Assembly: GCA_018971485.1 (NCBI GenBank)
Contig: JAGXAQ010000003.1
Span: 124,001-188,000, forward strand
DNA from: Pseudomonadota bacterium
Lineage (GTDB): Bacteria > Pseudomonadota > Gammaproteobacteria > Burkholderiales > REEB80
DNA: 64,000 bases
Direction: 5' to 3'
How positions within the stretch are numbered: the first letter of the stretch is position 1; every line of letters begins with the position of its first letter. The position numbers and the translations under genes were made by a program. The notes under the pieces were generated by a model, which was not told where the DNA came from, ran no database searches, and saw only the letters and a program-made list of their open reading frames with translations. Of the stretch, positions 1-11,435 are shown one piece after another.

Positions 1-328
1 TCATATTATTGGCAACATGGTTGCCTAACATGGCGCCTCCGATAGCACCAGCAATAGTGGCGGCCGTATTTCCACGCCCATTACCTACTTGGTGGCCTAT
101 TAAGCCACCTGCAAGACCTCCAATCAGTGTACCGGCAGTTCCCGTACCTGGTGAGGAAGATGCCTCTGGTTGTGTATATCCACAAACCTGTTCCGGGCGG
201 TTTACTTCAACATAAGCCGGTTCGCTGGATATCACTGTTGCCCGTTCAGAAAAAGCATGGATACCTATTGCCATGGCTGTATTACATATCCCAGCACTAA
301 CTAATATCAGAACAATCTTTTTTATCAT
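1..328 (-). CDS. Glycine-zipper 2TM-type envelope protein, 3' end cut by window edge
   Basis: Reading the minus strand from the ATG at 328 gives at least 109 codons, and the frame is still open at the window edge. Residues 1-19 form a signal peptide (MIKK, hydrophobic core, ending NTAMA). A spacer of about 50 residues follows, then a Gly/Ala-rich part from about residue 65 (TLIGGLAGGLIGHQVGNG, then IAGAIGGAMLGN) with the GxxxGxxxG spacing of glycine-zipper 2TM (17 kDa antigen/SlyB-like) proteins. An AGGGGAA ribosome site lies about 6 bases before the ATG. Family members are usually outer-membrane or periplasmic; the exact role is unknown. Only the C-terminus is missing. Confidence 0.8.
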   Translation of the reverse strand, partial: MIKKIVLILVSAGICNTAMAIGIHAFSERATVISSEPAYVEVNRPEQVCGYTQPEASSSPGTGTAGTLIGGLAGGLIGHQVGNGRGNTAATIAGAIGGAMLGNHVANNM

Positions 329-494
329 GGAACTTCCCCTATGGCATCAAAACTCAGCAATTTTCAATATAACCAAAAATAACCCAGGCAACCCCAACCA
401 ATTCGGAATATAAACCTAACTTATTAATAAAACATAAACAAGAAGCCATCACCTACAATTACGACACAAGTTCAAATCAGCAACAGTTCGTCTT

Positions 495-896
495 TTATTT
501 AATAATTCTTCTTACCTTTTCCTGCACCCTTTCATCAAACCGGTGAACATTAACAATAATACGTTCGTGTATCCCTTCCCCTATTTTTTCTACTTCATCT
601 TCTGCGCTTAAATGAAATACCAGCCGTCGATCAACAACCTCAAGCAGATCTGCTTTTGCCCTTACACGCATTCCAACAGGTGTAGCTTTAAAATGGGAAA
701 TGTGGAGACGCGTTCCAACAGTTTGATATCCCTCTTCCAGATACGCTTCCACTGCACCCAATGCCGCAGTTTCAAAAAAATTAACCAGAACAGGGGTTGC
801 AAGAACCATAATGACCCCACTTCCTACATGAGAAGCAGTATGTTCTTGAGAAACTTTTATATCAACGCTAGAAGACAATCCGATTTTAAGATTCAT
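495..896 (-). CDS. FlK-like hotdog thioesterase
   Basis: A 133-residue single hotdog-domain protein of the fluoroacetyl-CoA thioesterase (FlK)-like family. Thr34, Glu42 and His68 have exactly the spacing (8 and 26) of the FlK catalytic triad Thr42/Glu50/His76, within ATPVLVNFFETAA and LHISHFKATPVG. It probably cleaves a small acyl-CoA in the cytoplasm. The true substrate cannot be read from sequence, and most bacterial homologues are not proven to act on fluoroacetyl-CoA. There is no clear ribosome site before the ATG at 896, and it stands alone between unrelated genes. Function by family; triad seen directly. Confidence 0.8.
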   Translation of the reverse strand: MNLKIGLSSSVDIKVSQEHTASHVGSGVIMVLATPVLVNFFETAALGAVEAYLEEGYQTVGTRLHISHFKATPVGMRVRAKADLLEVVDRRLVFHLSAEDEVEKIGEGIHERIIVNVHRFDERVQEKVRRIIK

Positions 897-962
897 ATTT
901 TCTATTTAAGATGGTGGCTAATTTGTATTACATACCTAGTTGAATAAAAATAAAATTATTTT

Positions 963-1526
963 TTAGGCTGCATGTAAGCGACTGCTTGCCGGAACCCGGC
1001 TCATTAAATAATCCATTTGATCAGCCAAAATACGGCGGTTGATCAAAATAAAATGCTCATATCTATTAGGGATATAAGGTACATATAATAGAGGCATGCC
1101 TGATTGTTCAGGGGTACGGTTACCTTTTTTATGATTGCAAGCATGGCAAGAAGCAACAAGATTCATCCAGGTATGCTCACCACCTTGTGCCCTTGGTTGG
1201 ACATGATCCTGAGTCAACAGCCGGGTGGGATAAATTTCACCGCAATATGCACACATATGTCGATCACGAACAAACAAAGCATCGCTCATCACCTGAGGCG
1301 TAGCAAATGTAGCCACTCTCATCTCTGGGCCATCAACTGCGATAATGCTGCTTGCAGAAATAATTGATTGGCATCCCGTCAACCGGGATATTCCACCTCG
1401 ATAAGTAAAAGTCGTGTCACCCAAACTCCAAAGAATCATTCCACGCACATAATAACGAACTGCCTGTTCGCAATCGATCCATCTGCTTGGATAGCCGGCT
1501 ACATCAAGTGCCAAAATTTGAGGCAC
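963..1526 (-). CDS. HNH endonuclease family protein
   Basis: About 187 residues with a C-terminal HNH nuclease module: a zinc pair CAYC (Cys92, Cys95), the catalytic DH of LTQDHVQPRAQGG (Asp107-His108), Asn122, and the second zinc pair CHAC (Cys127, Cys130). The frame stays open upstream to 1742, but that would run into the neighbouring gene. I choose the GTG at 1526 because AAGGGAGGGG lies just before it and the family begins with PQILALDVAG-like sequence. The N-terminal 80 residues are conserved in this group but have no assigned role. A TATAAT-like -10 on the minus strand lies at 1602-1607. Its targets are unknown; there is no toxin or restriction partner beside it. Confidence 0.85.
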   Translation of the reverse strand: MPQILALDVAGYPSRWIDCEQAVRYYVRGMILWSLGDTTFTYRGGISRLTGCQSIISASSIIAVDGPEMRVATFATPQVMSDALFVRDRHMCAYCGEIYPTRLLTQDHVQPRAQGGEHTWMNLVASCHACNHKKGNRTPEQSGMPLLYVPYIPNRYEHFILINRRILADQMDYLMSRVPASSRLHAA

Positions 1527-1646
1527 ATCCCCTCCCTTCCTTAATAAACACCTATAGCTATTAAGACAAGAAAAGCTCAAGCATGCATTGCTCTGCGCGT
1601 CATTATATACTGTCAAAAGGCATGAAATAAAGCACTGCCTGAAAGC

Positions 1647-1664
1647 TCTGGGTTTGCACCCAGA
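1647..1664 (-). terminator. Hairpin after the upstream hypothetical gene
   Basis: A perfect 7-base stem TCTGGGT / ACCCAGA encloses a 4-base loop, GCAA on the minus strand (a GNRA loop). It lies 35 bases beyond the stop of the gene at 1699-2145. No U-run follows, so intrinsic termination is only possible; an RNA-end stabilising hairpin is the alternative. Confidence 0.35.
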
Positions 1665-1698
1665 CCTAATCTGTTTACGTGGAAAAAATCTAAGGAGG

Positions 1699-2145
1699 CT
1701 AATTGCTAGACTTGAAACGCTCAGGGTGAGCCCAAAAATCATTATTTAGCCATTCAGGGACAACTTTATATGAACTTAATGAAAACCCATAAAGTTGATA
1801 ACCTACTAAACATTCATCCCAAGACAGGAGTTGTTGTAACCCAAGTGCCAAAAAATCGTTTAATTGCCATAAATTATCTTCAGTTCGATGAATAACCCAA
1901 AGATTACCTCCGGTCCAATCTCTTAAGCGAGCAATTATATTCTCGGCTTTATCCTTGGGGAGGGAAACAAAATTCGCTGCAACGATAACAAGATCAAAAT
2001 GTCCAGTTATATTAGTCAAATCGAAGTCTGCATAAAAATATTGTGTTGAAGATATCCTTTTACAAGGATAAACCTCACCCACCCAAAGAATAGTCTGGGG
2101 GGCAAGATTCATCAAGAGATCATTCCATGCACAAGACCAAGACAT
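1699..2145 (-). CDS. Conserved hypothetical protein (DUF6231-like)
   Basis: A 148-residue soluble protein. The first half looks Rossmann-like (a strand TILWVGEV, then FDLVIVAANFV). The C-terminus, rich in aromatics, ends with PEWLNNDFWAHPERF, which resembles the signature of a proteobacterial family I recall as DUF6231. No catalytic motif is evident and no function is claimed. The ATG at 2145 lacks a clear ribosome site; Met12 is an alternative start. It lies upstream of the HNH gene in the same direction, with about 170 bases between. Confidence 0.6.
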   Translation of the reverse strand: MSWSCAWNDLLMNLAPQTILWVGEVYPCKRISSTQYFYADFDLTNITGHFDLVIVAANFVSLPKDKAENIIARLRDWTGGNLWVIHRTEDNLWQLNDFLALGLQQLLSWDECLVGYQLYGFSLSSYKVVPEWLNNDFWAHPERFKSSN

Positions 2146-2214
2146 TGAACAATAATTTTTTAATTACTAAGCAAGTAAAATAGAACAGCTTAAGGCCAGA
2201 ATGCAAGCATTAAA

Positions 2215-2796
2215 CTATTTGGAATAATTTTTAGAAGCAAAATCCCAATTAACAAGATTCCAGAAAGCAGCGACATAGTCAGGACGACGGTTACGATAAT
2301 CAATATAATATGCGTGTTCCCATACATCGCATGTTAACAAGGGGATATTTTCTCCAGTCAAAGGTGTAGCCGCATTACTGGTACTAATAATCGTCAGTTG
2401 ACCGTCTGGTTTCTTTACAAGCCAAGCCCACCCTGAGCCGAAAGTAGTAACTGCTGCTTGAGTAAATTGCTTTTTAAACTCTTCAAAAGAACCAAAAGCA
2501 GTATCAATTGCTTTAGCCAAAACACCTGAAGGAGCATGTCCACCTTTAGGTGATAGGCAATGCCAATAAAATGTATGGTTCCATATTTGGGCTGCATTAT
2601 TAAATATGCCACCACTTGACTTACGGATTATTTCTTCTAGGCTTAATGATTCAAACTCCGTACTTTTGATTAAATTATTCAGATTAACGACATAAGCATT
2701 GTGATGTTTTCCATAATGATATTCGAGTGTTTCTTTAGAAATATAGGGCGCGAGGGCATCCATTGCATAGGGCAACTCAGGTAGTTTATGTTCCAT
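2215..2796 (-). CDS. sodB: Superoxide dismutase, iron type
   Basis: A 193-residue cytoplasmic enzyme that dismutates superoxide to oxygen and hydrogen peroxide. The metal ligands are at the usual positions: His27 (HYGKHH), His74 (WNHTFYW), Asp157 and His161 ([11 protein letters not shown]). Gln70 in NNAAQIWNH, close to the metal, is the arrangement typical of the iron rather than the manganese enzyme. AAGGAG lies 7 bases before the ATG. It is monocistronic, divergent from the deformylase gene, with 213 bases between. I did not find a convincing Fur box. Confidence 0.97.
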   Translation of the reverse strand: MEHKLPELPYAMDALAPYISKETLEYHYGKHHNAYVVNLNNLIKSTEFESLSLEEIIRKSSGGIFNNAAQIWNHTFYWHCLSPKGGHAPSGVLAKAIDTAFGSFEEFKKQFTQAAVTTFGSGWAWLVKKPDGQLTIISTSNAATPLTGENIPLLTCDVWEHAYYIDYRNRRPDYVAAFWNLVNWDFASKNYSK

Positions 2797-3009
2797 ACTA
2801 TTCTCCTTACTATAAATTTAAATACAATTGTTTGTTGGCTTAGCTATCTACCAATCCTAAAATATATAAACCGCTTAATGTATAGATTATACCTAAAAAG
2901 ATCATGTCTCACATTGAAGTTACCGATTTTTGAATCCTTCATTTTATCTTCAAAAATAGAATCACAATGAGATACACTGATATACTTGGCTATATATAAA
3001 GGTAATATA

Positions 3010-3540
3010 ATGATAAAAGATGTTCTAAAAATGGGCGATCCGAGGCTTTTCCAACCTTCAGAACCCATTACTGAATTTAACACCCCGTTTCTACACCACC
3101 TTGTTTCAGATATGAACGATACTATGGCCGCACTTAATGGGGCAGGCCTTGCAGCCCCACAGATTGGCGTTGGGTACCAAGTTGTCATTTTTGGAGTAGA
3201 TCACAATCCACGCTATCCAGATGCTGAATCCGTACCTTATACCATCCTAATCAATCCTGAGCTTACTCCGCTTTCTGACGAAATGGAGGATGGCTGGGAA
3301 GGCTGCTTATCCATACCAGGCATGCGGGGTATAGTATCTCGATATACAAAACTTAGATACAGGGGCTACGATATCAGTGGTCAGTTAATCGAACGGGAAT
3401 GTGCAGGGTTTCATGCGCGTGTCGTACAGCATGAAACGGATCATCTAATGGGAATACTCTATCCCATGCGTATACGGGATTTACGCCTGTTTGGCTATAC
3501 AGATGCCTTATTCCCCGGGGAAAATATCCAGGATGATTAG
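3010..3540 (+). CDS. def: Peptide deformylase
   Basis: A 176-residue metalloenzyme that removes the formyl group from the N-terminus of nascent proteins. All three family motifs are present: [10 protein letters not shown] (about 44-53), EGCLSIPG, and HETDHLMG with the zinc/iron-binding HExxH. I start at the ATG at 3010, preceded by AAAGGT at 6 bases; an in-frame TTG at 2986 has no ribosome site. It stands alone, not beside fmt. The C-terminus is slightly extended, as in several proteobacterial second deformylases, so another def may exist elsewhere. Confidence 0.93.
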   Translation: MIKDVLKMGDPRLFQPSEPITEFNTPFLHHLVSDMNDTMAALNGAGLAAPQIGVGYQVVIFGVDHNPRYPDAESVPYTILINPELTPLSDEMEDGWEGCLSIPGMRGIVSRYTKLRYRGYDISGQLIERECAGFHARVVQHETDHLMGILYPMRIRDLRLFGYTDALFPGENIQDD

Positions 3541-3543
3541 AGA

Positions 3544-4290
3544 CTAGTCATGAAAGCAGATAACAACCTGCTCTAAGAAACCCCGAACTAAATACATAGC
3601 ACGTTCCAGCGTAGCATAAACTTCCTGCCCTTCAATACGATGTAAATTACCAGCACAACCTGCAGCATAATTCGAAACTACAGCCAAAGTCAGATACTCC
3701 AGTCCTAATTCTCTAGCTAAGGCTGCTTCAGGCATACCTGTCATCCCTACCATGCTCGCACCATCTCCTTGATATCGCTTGACTTCTGCAGCCGTGTCTA
3801 AACGGGGGCCCTGGGTTACTGCATACACACCACCCAATTTAACATCAATGGAGGATTTTTTAGCCGCAGCAGTACAAATAGCTCGTAGTACATGAGAAAA
3901 AGGCTCTGTAAAATCCATATGCGTAACCCGATGATCAGGCGTATCGAAATAAGTATGTTCCCGGTTAGACGTGTAATCAATTAGCTGATCTGGAATCACC
4001 AGCGTGCCGGGGGCAAGATTAGAATCAATGCTCCCGACTGCTGAAACTGAAATCACGTGCGTTGCTTTCTGAGAGGATAATGCCCATAAATTAGCTCGAT
4101 AATTCACAAGGTGTGGTGGAATGGTATGCCCATATCCATGACGGGCCATAAACATCACCTCGTGCCCTGCAATATTGCCGAAAAGAAGAGCCCCGGAAGG
4201 CTCACCATAAGGGGTACGAATGACCTGTCGATGAGTAATAGTCAAATTAGCAAGATTCGTCAAGCCAGTGCCGCCCAGAATTGCAAGCAT
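3544..4290 (-). CDS. mtnP: S-methyl-5'-thioinosine / 5'-methylthioadenosine phosphorylase
   Basis: A 248-residue purine nucleoside phosphorylase (PNP/MTAP family) acting in polyamine by-product salvage. The N-terminal phosphate loop GGTGL, ARHGYGHTIPPH followed by VNYRANL, and GMTGMPEAALARELGL are all present. In betaproteobacteria and pseudomonads the close homologues prefer methylthioinosine; the base specificity here is an inference. The ATG at 4290 shares one base with the hpt stop (TGATG), so translation is coupled; a TTG at 4293 is the alternative start. The gene ends 3 bases from the convergent def gene. Its partner hpt would salvage the released hypoxanthine. Confidence 0.85.
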   Translation of the reverse strand: MLAILGGTGLTNLANLTITHRQVIRTPYGEPSGALLFGNIAGHEVMFMARHGYGHTIPPHLVNYRANLWALSSQKATHVISVSAVGSIDSNLAPGTLVIPDQLIDYTSNREHTYFDTPDHRVTHMDFTEPFSHVLRAICTAAAKKSSIDVKLGGVYAVTQGPRLDTAAEVKRYQGDGASMVGMTGMPEAALARELGLEYLTLAVVSNYAAGCAGNLHRIEGQEVYATLERAMYLVRGFLEQVVICFHD

Positions 4291-4850
4291 CAAAAATCCT
4301 TAGCGATTATTGGGGAAAGTGCATAAATATCGGGTAAATTTCGCCAATAGCCAAATACATCAAGACCAAATCCAAATAAAAAAAGATCTGGCAAATCCAT
4401 TCCAATGAAATCAGCTTGAATCACCTTGGTTACGCTTAATTGCTTATTAATTAATACGGCTGATAAAACTTCAGATGCACCAAGATCATATATTTTTTCT
4501 GATACAGCACCCAAGGTTATACCTTCATCCAAAATATCATCCAAAATCAAGACACAACGTTGTCTAACATCAAGTTTCGGTTCTACACGCCAGTTTATGT
4601 CACCACCAGCTAGATTTTTCTCGTATCGATTGGCTTGCAAATAATCAATTTCTAAAGGAAAGTTCAGCTTAGGCAATAAATGACCGGAAAAAATTAGGCC
4701 ACCGGTCATAATAACTAAAACTATAGGGTTTGAATCCTGCAACCTAGCATTAATTTTCACCGCCATTTCGGCTACGGCAAGTTCTATATTTTCCATTGTT
4801 GCAATACATTGTGCCGAAGCAAGCAAGCTTTTAGCCTCTTGCTGATTCAT
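4290..4850 (-). CDS. hpt: Hypoxanthine-guanine phosphoribosyltransferase
   Basis: A 186-residue type I phosphoribosyltransferase that converts hypoxanthine or guanine plus PRPP to IMP or GMP. The PRPP loop is visible as [14 protein letters not shown] (about 115-128), and the MTGG loop near residue 49 binds pyrophosphate. Its start overlaps the galU stop by 4 bases (ATGA) and its stop overlaps the next start, making a coupled galU-hpt-mtnP run. The product of the downstream phosphorylase is a substrate here, so the pair is a purine salvage route. Confidence 0.88.
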   Translation of the reverse strand: MNQQEAKSLLASAQCIATMENIELAVAEMAVKINARLQDSNPIVLVIMTGGLIFSGHLLPKLNFPLEIDYLQANRYEKNLAGGDINWRVEPKLDVRQRCVLILDDILDEGITLGAVSEKIYDLGASEVLSAVLINKQLSVTKVIQADFIGMDLPDLFLFGFGLDVFGYWRNLPDIYALSPIIAKDF

Positions 4851-5722
4851 TCTTGACGTGTCCTTTCATCTAGCCATAATGAAAACTCATCTGCCAAATC
4901 CGGATGCTTCATGGCATAGTCAACAGTCGCCTTTAAATAACCGATCTTGCTTCCGCAATCATACCTTTTTCCATAAAACTCATAAGCAAGAACCATTTCC
5001 CGATTAACTAATTTGGCAATAGCATCAGTAAGCTGAATCTCGTTTCCCACACCAGATGAAACTGTTTCGAGTTCCTCAAAAATACGCGGTGTTAAAATAT
5101 AACGGCCCACCACTCCAAGTGTAGAAGGAGCCACATCCGGCTTAGGTTTTTCAACAATATTAACAACACGATGCATACGATCCTGGATAACTTGTGACTG
5201 AACAATACCATATTGATCAGTCTCGTTTGACGCCACATTCTGAACACCAATAATAGAGCTATGATAATGAGCATAATGTTCAATCATCTGGCTTAAAACA
5301 GAAGGAGATGCATCAATAAGATCATCAGCCAGGACTACAGCAAAAGGGGACTCACCAATAACAGCACGAGCACACAATATGGCATGTCCCAAACCAAGCG
5401 CCTCAGACTGGCGGGTATATATACAGGTTACTTCTGAAGGCAAGATATCCTGAATCTGTTCAAGAAGCTTTGTCTTGCCTTTTGAAGCCAGGGTCGTTTC
5501 AACTTCGTAAGCTTTATCAAAATGATCCTCAATAGCCCGTTTTGACCGCCCCGTAACAAAAATAAGCTCGGTTATACCCGCTTCAATCGCCTCTTCAACT
5601 GCATATTGAATAAGGGGTTTATCGACAATTGGTAACATTTCTTTTGGGCTGGCTTTGGTTGCTGGTAAGAAACGAGTGCCCATTCCAGCAACCGGAAACA
5701 CAGCTTTAGTAATTCTACTCAC
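4847..5722 (-). CDS. galU: UTP-glucose-1-phosphate uridylyltransferase
   Basis: A 291-residue nucleotidyltransferase making UDP-glucose for envelope polysaccharides. The signature [18 protein letters not shown] at the N-terminus, the VEKPKP motif and GRYIL fit GalU. I chose the GTG at 5722 because GAGGG lies 8 bases upstream and the length then matches the family; an ATG at 5740 has no ribosome site, and an open frame further upstream would run into ligA. It follows ligA by 28 bases and is translationally coupled to hpt by an ATGA overlap. Confidence 0.93.
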   Translation of the reverse strand: MSRITKAVFPVAGMGTRFLPATKASPKEMLPIVDKPLIQYAVEEAIEAGITELIFVTGRSKRAIEDHFDKAYEVETTLASKGKTKLLEQIQDILPSEVTCIYTRQSEALGLGHAILCARAVIGESPFAVVLADDLIDASPSVLSQMIEHYAHYHSSIIGVQNVASNETDQYGIVQSQVIQDRMHRVVNIVEKPKPDVAPSTLGVVGRYILTPRIFEELETVSSGVGNEIQLTDAIAKLVNREMVLAYEFYGKRYDCGSKIGYLKATVDYAMKHPDLADEFSLWLDERTRQE

Positions 5723-5750
5723 TGATTTGCCCTCATACATGAAATTAAAT

Positions 5751-7862
<2,112 letters not shown>

Positions 7863-7915
7863 TTACTCACTATATTCAGGAAACCCGCACAATTTGAGCG
7901 TGATAACAATATTAC

Positions 7916-8974
7916 TCAAGAAAACAATCTCATGGCCCCATCACTACCAGGCTTAATGCAATAAGTCTGCATCCGCATATAAATATGCTCTAATTGGCTC
8001 CGGATAGCTGCAATACCAGTTGGACTAAGCGCTTTGTGATTATCATCTGCTAGAGTCGCATTGAATGCCTGCGCCATTTTAGTCGCTCCAACGACTACCT
8101 CATCGAAAACTTCCAATCCATTTTTTACCTTGGGCACATCCAGCAAAAAGGTAATGCCGTGCGTTGTCATCTGGCGAATTGAGCTATTACTGAACGGCTC
8201 ATCAGCACAATTGCATAAAGTATAGAGCGTATCTCCATTTTCATCATACTTATGAAATGTGCCATCCTGCATCAGTTTCATTCCAATCGACTCCGCAAGC
8301 GATCTAATCTGCGTAGCGGCTAAGCTTTCATTATTTGCAAAAACATTAATACCCACCTGTACATCAACCTCTGCACAAACTTCATCTAATTCAACAGCCT
8401 GAGCCCGAGCTTCATCTGGCTCTGGGCAGACTGCCCGATAAGGTTGTGCAACATGCTGGACCATACTGCAAAAAGAAGCCAAATCGCGAGCACTGATAGG
8501 ACCCGATCGATCCACGAGTTGAACGCGCGCTACCATCTTAACAAACTCAATATTATCTGGTGTACGCATCACTTCCTGCCAATGATGATCGGTATTGCTT
8601 AACCCAAGCCAAAGAACGGATCGGGTAAACACAGGTTGCTTGCGTAGCGTATTTTTAATAACAGCTGCATTAATTGGGGTGTCGGCCAATATCCAAGTTA
8701 CATAATCAATTGCAGGGTCGACGCTAGCCGGCAATCCTTCTTCATGAGCTGCAACAGCTGCTTCAACCACAATCTCTTCCGCAGAAGGTTCCGTAATTCG
8801 GGTTAGTACAGGCTCATTCCTCTCACGGGTGGTCTTTAAGAGGATATCTTCCTGCTCTCCAAAATTTGCCTCGGTTTTTCGACGGAACCTGCGCTCCTGG
8901 ACACGGTTAAAAACAACCACACTCGCAACAACAATAACTCCTAGCCCTGCAAGACCCAACTGCAACTCATTCAT
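7916..8974 (-). CDS. zipA: Cell division protein ZipA
   Basis: A 352-residue protein with the ZipA plan: one N-terminal membrane helix (about residues 5-22, GLAGLGVIVVASVVVF), a positively charged juxtamembrane stretch (RRFRRK), a linker, and a C-terminal FtsZ-binding domain (about 200-345) containing VQVGINVFANN and GITFLLDVPKV. It anchors the FtsZ ring to the inner membrane. Position directly upstream of ligA supports the call. The linker is shorter and less Pro/Gln-rich than in E. coli. Confidence 0.88.
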   Translation of the reverse strand: MNELQLGLAGLGVIVVASVVVFNRVQERRFRRKTEANFGEQEDILLKTTRERNEPVLTRITEPSAEEIVVEAAVAAHEEGLPASVDPAIDYVTWILADTPINAAVIKNTLRKQPVFTRSVLWLGLSNTDHHWQEVMRTPDNIEFVKMVARVQLVDRSGPISARDLASFCSMVQHVAQPYRAVCPEPDEARAQAVELDEVCAEVDVQVGINVFANNESLAATQIRSLAESIGMKLMQDGTFHKYDENGDTLYTLCNCADEPFSNSSIRQMTTHGITFLLDVPKVKNGLEVFDEVVVGATKMAQAFNATLADDNHKALSPTGIAAIRSQLEHIYMRMQTYCIKPGSDGAMRLFS

Positions 8975-9207
8975 CCCCTAACCTCGCTATAGTAGCTTAA
9001 GAATTAAGTCTCACCCAATATCACCCATCACAATCATACCGAAAAAAATCAAAAAATTCAGCCGTAAAAGGAAAAAATGACATTCCCGGCATATAAAAAC
9101 ATGTCCTAGCGCTGAAATCATGCAAGTTGTGGGATGGAAATATAAACCCCTTTACGTTATAGTCTGAAACAAAGATTATTCCTAATTTTTTTAATGATGC
9201 CCTAATA

Positions 9208-9627
9208 ATGACGAGCCAAGCCAAGAAAAAACTTCAAACTTTTCCAAACCCATCTTTAAAACGGGATTATCAGATCCATATCGAAATGCCGGAATTCACA
9301 TGTCTATGCCCTCTGACCGGCCAACCTGATTTTGCTACTATGATATTAGATTATATCCCCGATCAATCCTGCATAGAGCTAAAAAGTCTTAAAACCTATA
9401 TATGGTCATACAGAAACGAAGGAGCATTTCACGAGGCCGTAACGAATCAAATAGCAGATGATTTGATAGCCGCATTAACCCCACGCTATCTTAAACTTAC
9501 CGCAAAATTTTATGTTCGGGGCGGCTTGTTCACAAACGTAATTGTAGAGTACCGGCAAGCACAATGGTTACCACAACCCTCAATCAATCTTGAGCAGTTC
9601 TCACCGGCAAATCCAACGGTTGATTGA
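9208..9627 (+). CDS. queF: NADPH-dependent 7-cyano-7-deazaguanine reductase, short form
   Basis: A 139-residue single-domain (YkvM-like) QueF that reduces preQ0 to preQ1 in queuosine synthesis. The catalytic Cys34 and Asp41 sit in [12 protein letters not shown] with the same 7-residue spacing as Cys55/Asp62 of the Bacillus enzyme, and ELKSLK is the NADPH/substrate motif. The E. coli enzyme is about twice this length. The last 44 bases overlap the 3' end of the convergent transporter gene. I looked for a preQ1 riboswitch upstream and saw none. Confidence 0.93.
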   Translation: MTSQAKKKLQTFPNPSLKRDYQIHIEMPEFTCLCPLTGQPDFATMILDYIPDQSCIELKSLKTYIWSYRNEGAFHEAVTNQIADDLIAALTPRYLKLTAKFYVRGGLFTNVIVEYRQAQWLPQPSINLEQFSPANPTVD

Positions 9628-10525
9628 ACGGAAAAATATAGGATAAAACTCCAGCCGACACAATGCAGCTCCCTCCAATCCATTCATGAAAACTCATAAC
9701 TTCACCAGCGAGAAGCCAACTAGATATTCCGGCTACAACCAGTTCAACCAGGAAAATTAATATGGCTTGATTAGCTACAGTATACGTAAGCCCATACTGA
9801 ACCAGTATGTTACTACCTGAGACTAAGCATCCGACTGCAACAATAAACAGCCAACCCAAAACAGGGACATCTATCTTTACTGCATGCCCATAAATTAAAA
9901 AAACCACCACTCCAACAAGGAATACGCCAGCGCAAATCACACTGGAACGTAAGGCATAATCAAGATCAGCTATCTTTCTGGACAACACATTCATTAATGC
10001 AAAAAAAACTCCAGAAATGAGCGCAAGCCACTCACTGATATTTTGCGGGAAAGGCATTCCTAATTGAGGGCGCCATAACATGAAAACAGCACCAAAAATT
10101 GCCAAAGCCATTAAAACATAACCAGCTGGTTTTAATGTTTCCCGCAAAAAAATCCGGGCAAATAAAACTGTCCAGACCGGGGCAAGATAAAACAAAAGTA
10201 CAACACGCATCACCTGACCATGAATCACCGCCAGAATAAAACCAAGATTTGCGCCACCGGCTACTATTCCGATAATTATTAATAACAGAAAATTTTTGCG
10301 CAGTTCTTGCCAGGAAATTCTAGCAAAGACAGCAGGAAGAAAAATACCCAAACCATAAATCATGATACTAGCTAGTGGCCCTTCAATACCCCAGCCTAAA
10401 AATACTCGCAACGGATACCACATAAGCCCCCAGACTATTGCTCCTGAAAGGAGCCCGAGCGTAGGTCTTAAATTCGTATTGTTTTGAAACATAAAATTCA
10501 ATAAAACACTATGCTTTATATTCAC
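9584..10525 (-). CDS. EamA/DMT-family transporter
   Basis: A 313-residue inner-membrane protein with ten predicted hydrophobic helices in two five-helix halves, as in the drug/metabolite transporter superfamily. The first half begins [20 protein letters not shown], and the second starts near [20 protein letters not shown]. The substrate is unknown; relatives export amino acids or other small metabolites. The start is either the GTG at 10525 or the ATG at 10492, neither with a strong ribosome site. Its 3' end overlaps queF antisense by 44 bases. Confidence 0.85.
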   Translation of the reverse strand: MNIKHSVLLNFMFQNNTNLRPTLGLLSGAIVWGLMWYPLRVFLGWGIEGPLASIMIYGLGIFLPAVFARISWQELRKNFLLLIIIGIVAGGANLGFILAVIHGQVMRVVLLFYLAPVWTVLFARIFLRETLKPAGYVLMALAIFGAVFMLWRPQLGMPFPQNISEWLALISGVFFALMNVLSRKIADLDYALRSSVICAGVFLVGVVVFLIYGHAVKIDVPVLGWLFIVAVGCLVSGSNILVQYGLTYTVANQAILIFLVELVVAGISSWLLAGEVMSFHEWIGGSCIVSAGVLSYIFPFNQPLDLPVRTAQD

Positions 10526-10552
10526 AATTTTTAGGTCGTCCTGCTTTATTGC

Positions 10553-10558
10553 TATAAT
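10553..10558 (+). promoter_or_regulatory. -10 element of the dapD promoter
   Basis: A perfect TATAAT lies 30 bases before the dapD start codon, with GAGG 6 bases before that ATG. The -35 region (TTTAGG at 10530-10535, 17-base spacer) is weak. The divergent transporter gene begins just upstream. Confidence 0.5.
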
Positions 10559-10587
10559 AGGTTCCTTTGCACCAAAATGAGGATATC

Positions 10588-11406
10588 ATGGGCCAGCAGC
10601 AACTGATAGAAGCAGCTTTTGAAAATCGAAACGAACTCAGCCCCCAAACTGCATCACCTGAGTTAAAGGAAGCAGTTATTGATGCACTCCACCAACTGGA
10701 TAAAGGTCAACTTCGGGTAGCTGAAAAAACCAATGGCGTATGGATAACTCATGAATGGCTAAAAAAAGCTGTCTTGCTTTCATTTCGTCTAACTGAGAAT
10801 AAATTGTCTGGCGATTCCTTTACCCATTACTACGATAAGGTGGCAGGGAAATTTGAAAACTGGAATGAATCTGACTTTAGCCATTCAGGATTTCGCGTTG
10901 TCCCCCCTGCTTTTGCAAGACATGGGGCCTATATTGCGCCCAATGTAGTTATGATGCCTTCTTTTATTAACATTGGCGCCTATGTAGATACAGGCACCAT
11001 GATCGACACATGGGCAACAGTGGGTTCTTGTGCCCAGATTGGCCGTAATGTCCACCTATCTGGTGGAGTCGGGATCGGAGGGGTTCTGGAACCAGTACAA
11101 GCCACACCGACTATCATTGAAGACAACTGTTTTATTGGGGCACGTTCAGAAATAGTTGAAGGGGTTATAGTTGAAGAAGGATCAGTCATTTCCATGGGAG
11201 TTTATATCGGGAAAAGCACCCGTATTTATGATCGTGAAACCAAGTCAACCACTTACGGCCGTATACCCAAAGGCTCAGTCGTTGTATCCGGTAATTTACC
11301 CTCTGCTGAAGGTGACTACAGCTTGTATTGTGCTGTGATTGTTAAACGGGTCGATGAAAAAACTCGTACCAAAATAGGTATTAACGAATTACTACGAAGC
11401 ATCTAA
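10588..11406 (+). CDS. dapD: 2,3,4,5-tetrahydropyridine-2,6-dicarboxylate N-succinyltransferase
   Basis: A 272-residue enzyme of the succinylase branch of lysine/diaminopimelate synthesis. The N-terminal helical domain (1-100) is followed by a left-handed beta helix of hexapeptide repeats (about 105-230, such as [42 protein letters not shown]) ending in [12 protein letters not shown]. The ATG at 10588 is supported by GAGG; a TTG at 10567 is not. DapE, the later step of the same branch, is encoded at 14133 and DapA at 60976. Confidence 0.97.
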   Translation: MGQQQLIEAAFENRNELSPQTASPELKEAVIDALHQLDKGQLRVAEKTNGVWITHEWLKKAVLLSFRLTENKLSGDSFTHYYDKVAGKFENWNESDFSHSGFRVVPPAFARHGAYIAPNVVMMPSFINIGAYVDTGTMIDTWATVGSCAQIGRNVHLSGGVGIGGVLEPVQATPTIIEDNCFIGARSEIVEGVIVEEGSVISMGVYIGKSTRIYDRETKSTTYGRIPKGSVVVSGNLPSAEGDYSLYCAVIVKRVDEKTRTKIGINELLRSI

Positions 11407-11435
11407 AAAACACAAGATAGCATATAAGCTATGGA

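Noticed and set aside
9-215. Plus-strand open frame of 68 codons, proline-rich
   Set aside because: Antisense shadow of the glycine-zipper gene read from 328 on the minus strand; the minus frame has a signal peptide and ribosome site.
1527-1742. Upstream extension of the HNH gene to an ATT/ATG-like start at 1742
   Set aside because: It would overlap the DUF6231-like gene and adds 72 residues unlike the family; the GTG at 1526 has a strong ribosome site.
8975-9207. preQ1 riboswitch upstream of queF
   Set aside because: No stem-loop followed by the A-rich tail of preQ1 class I, and no class II layout.
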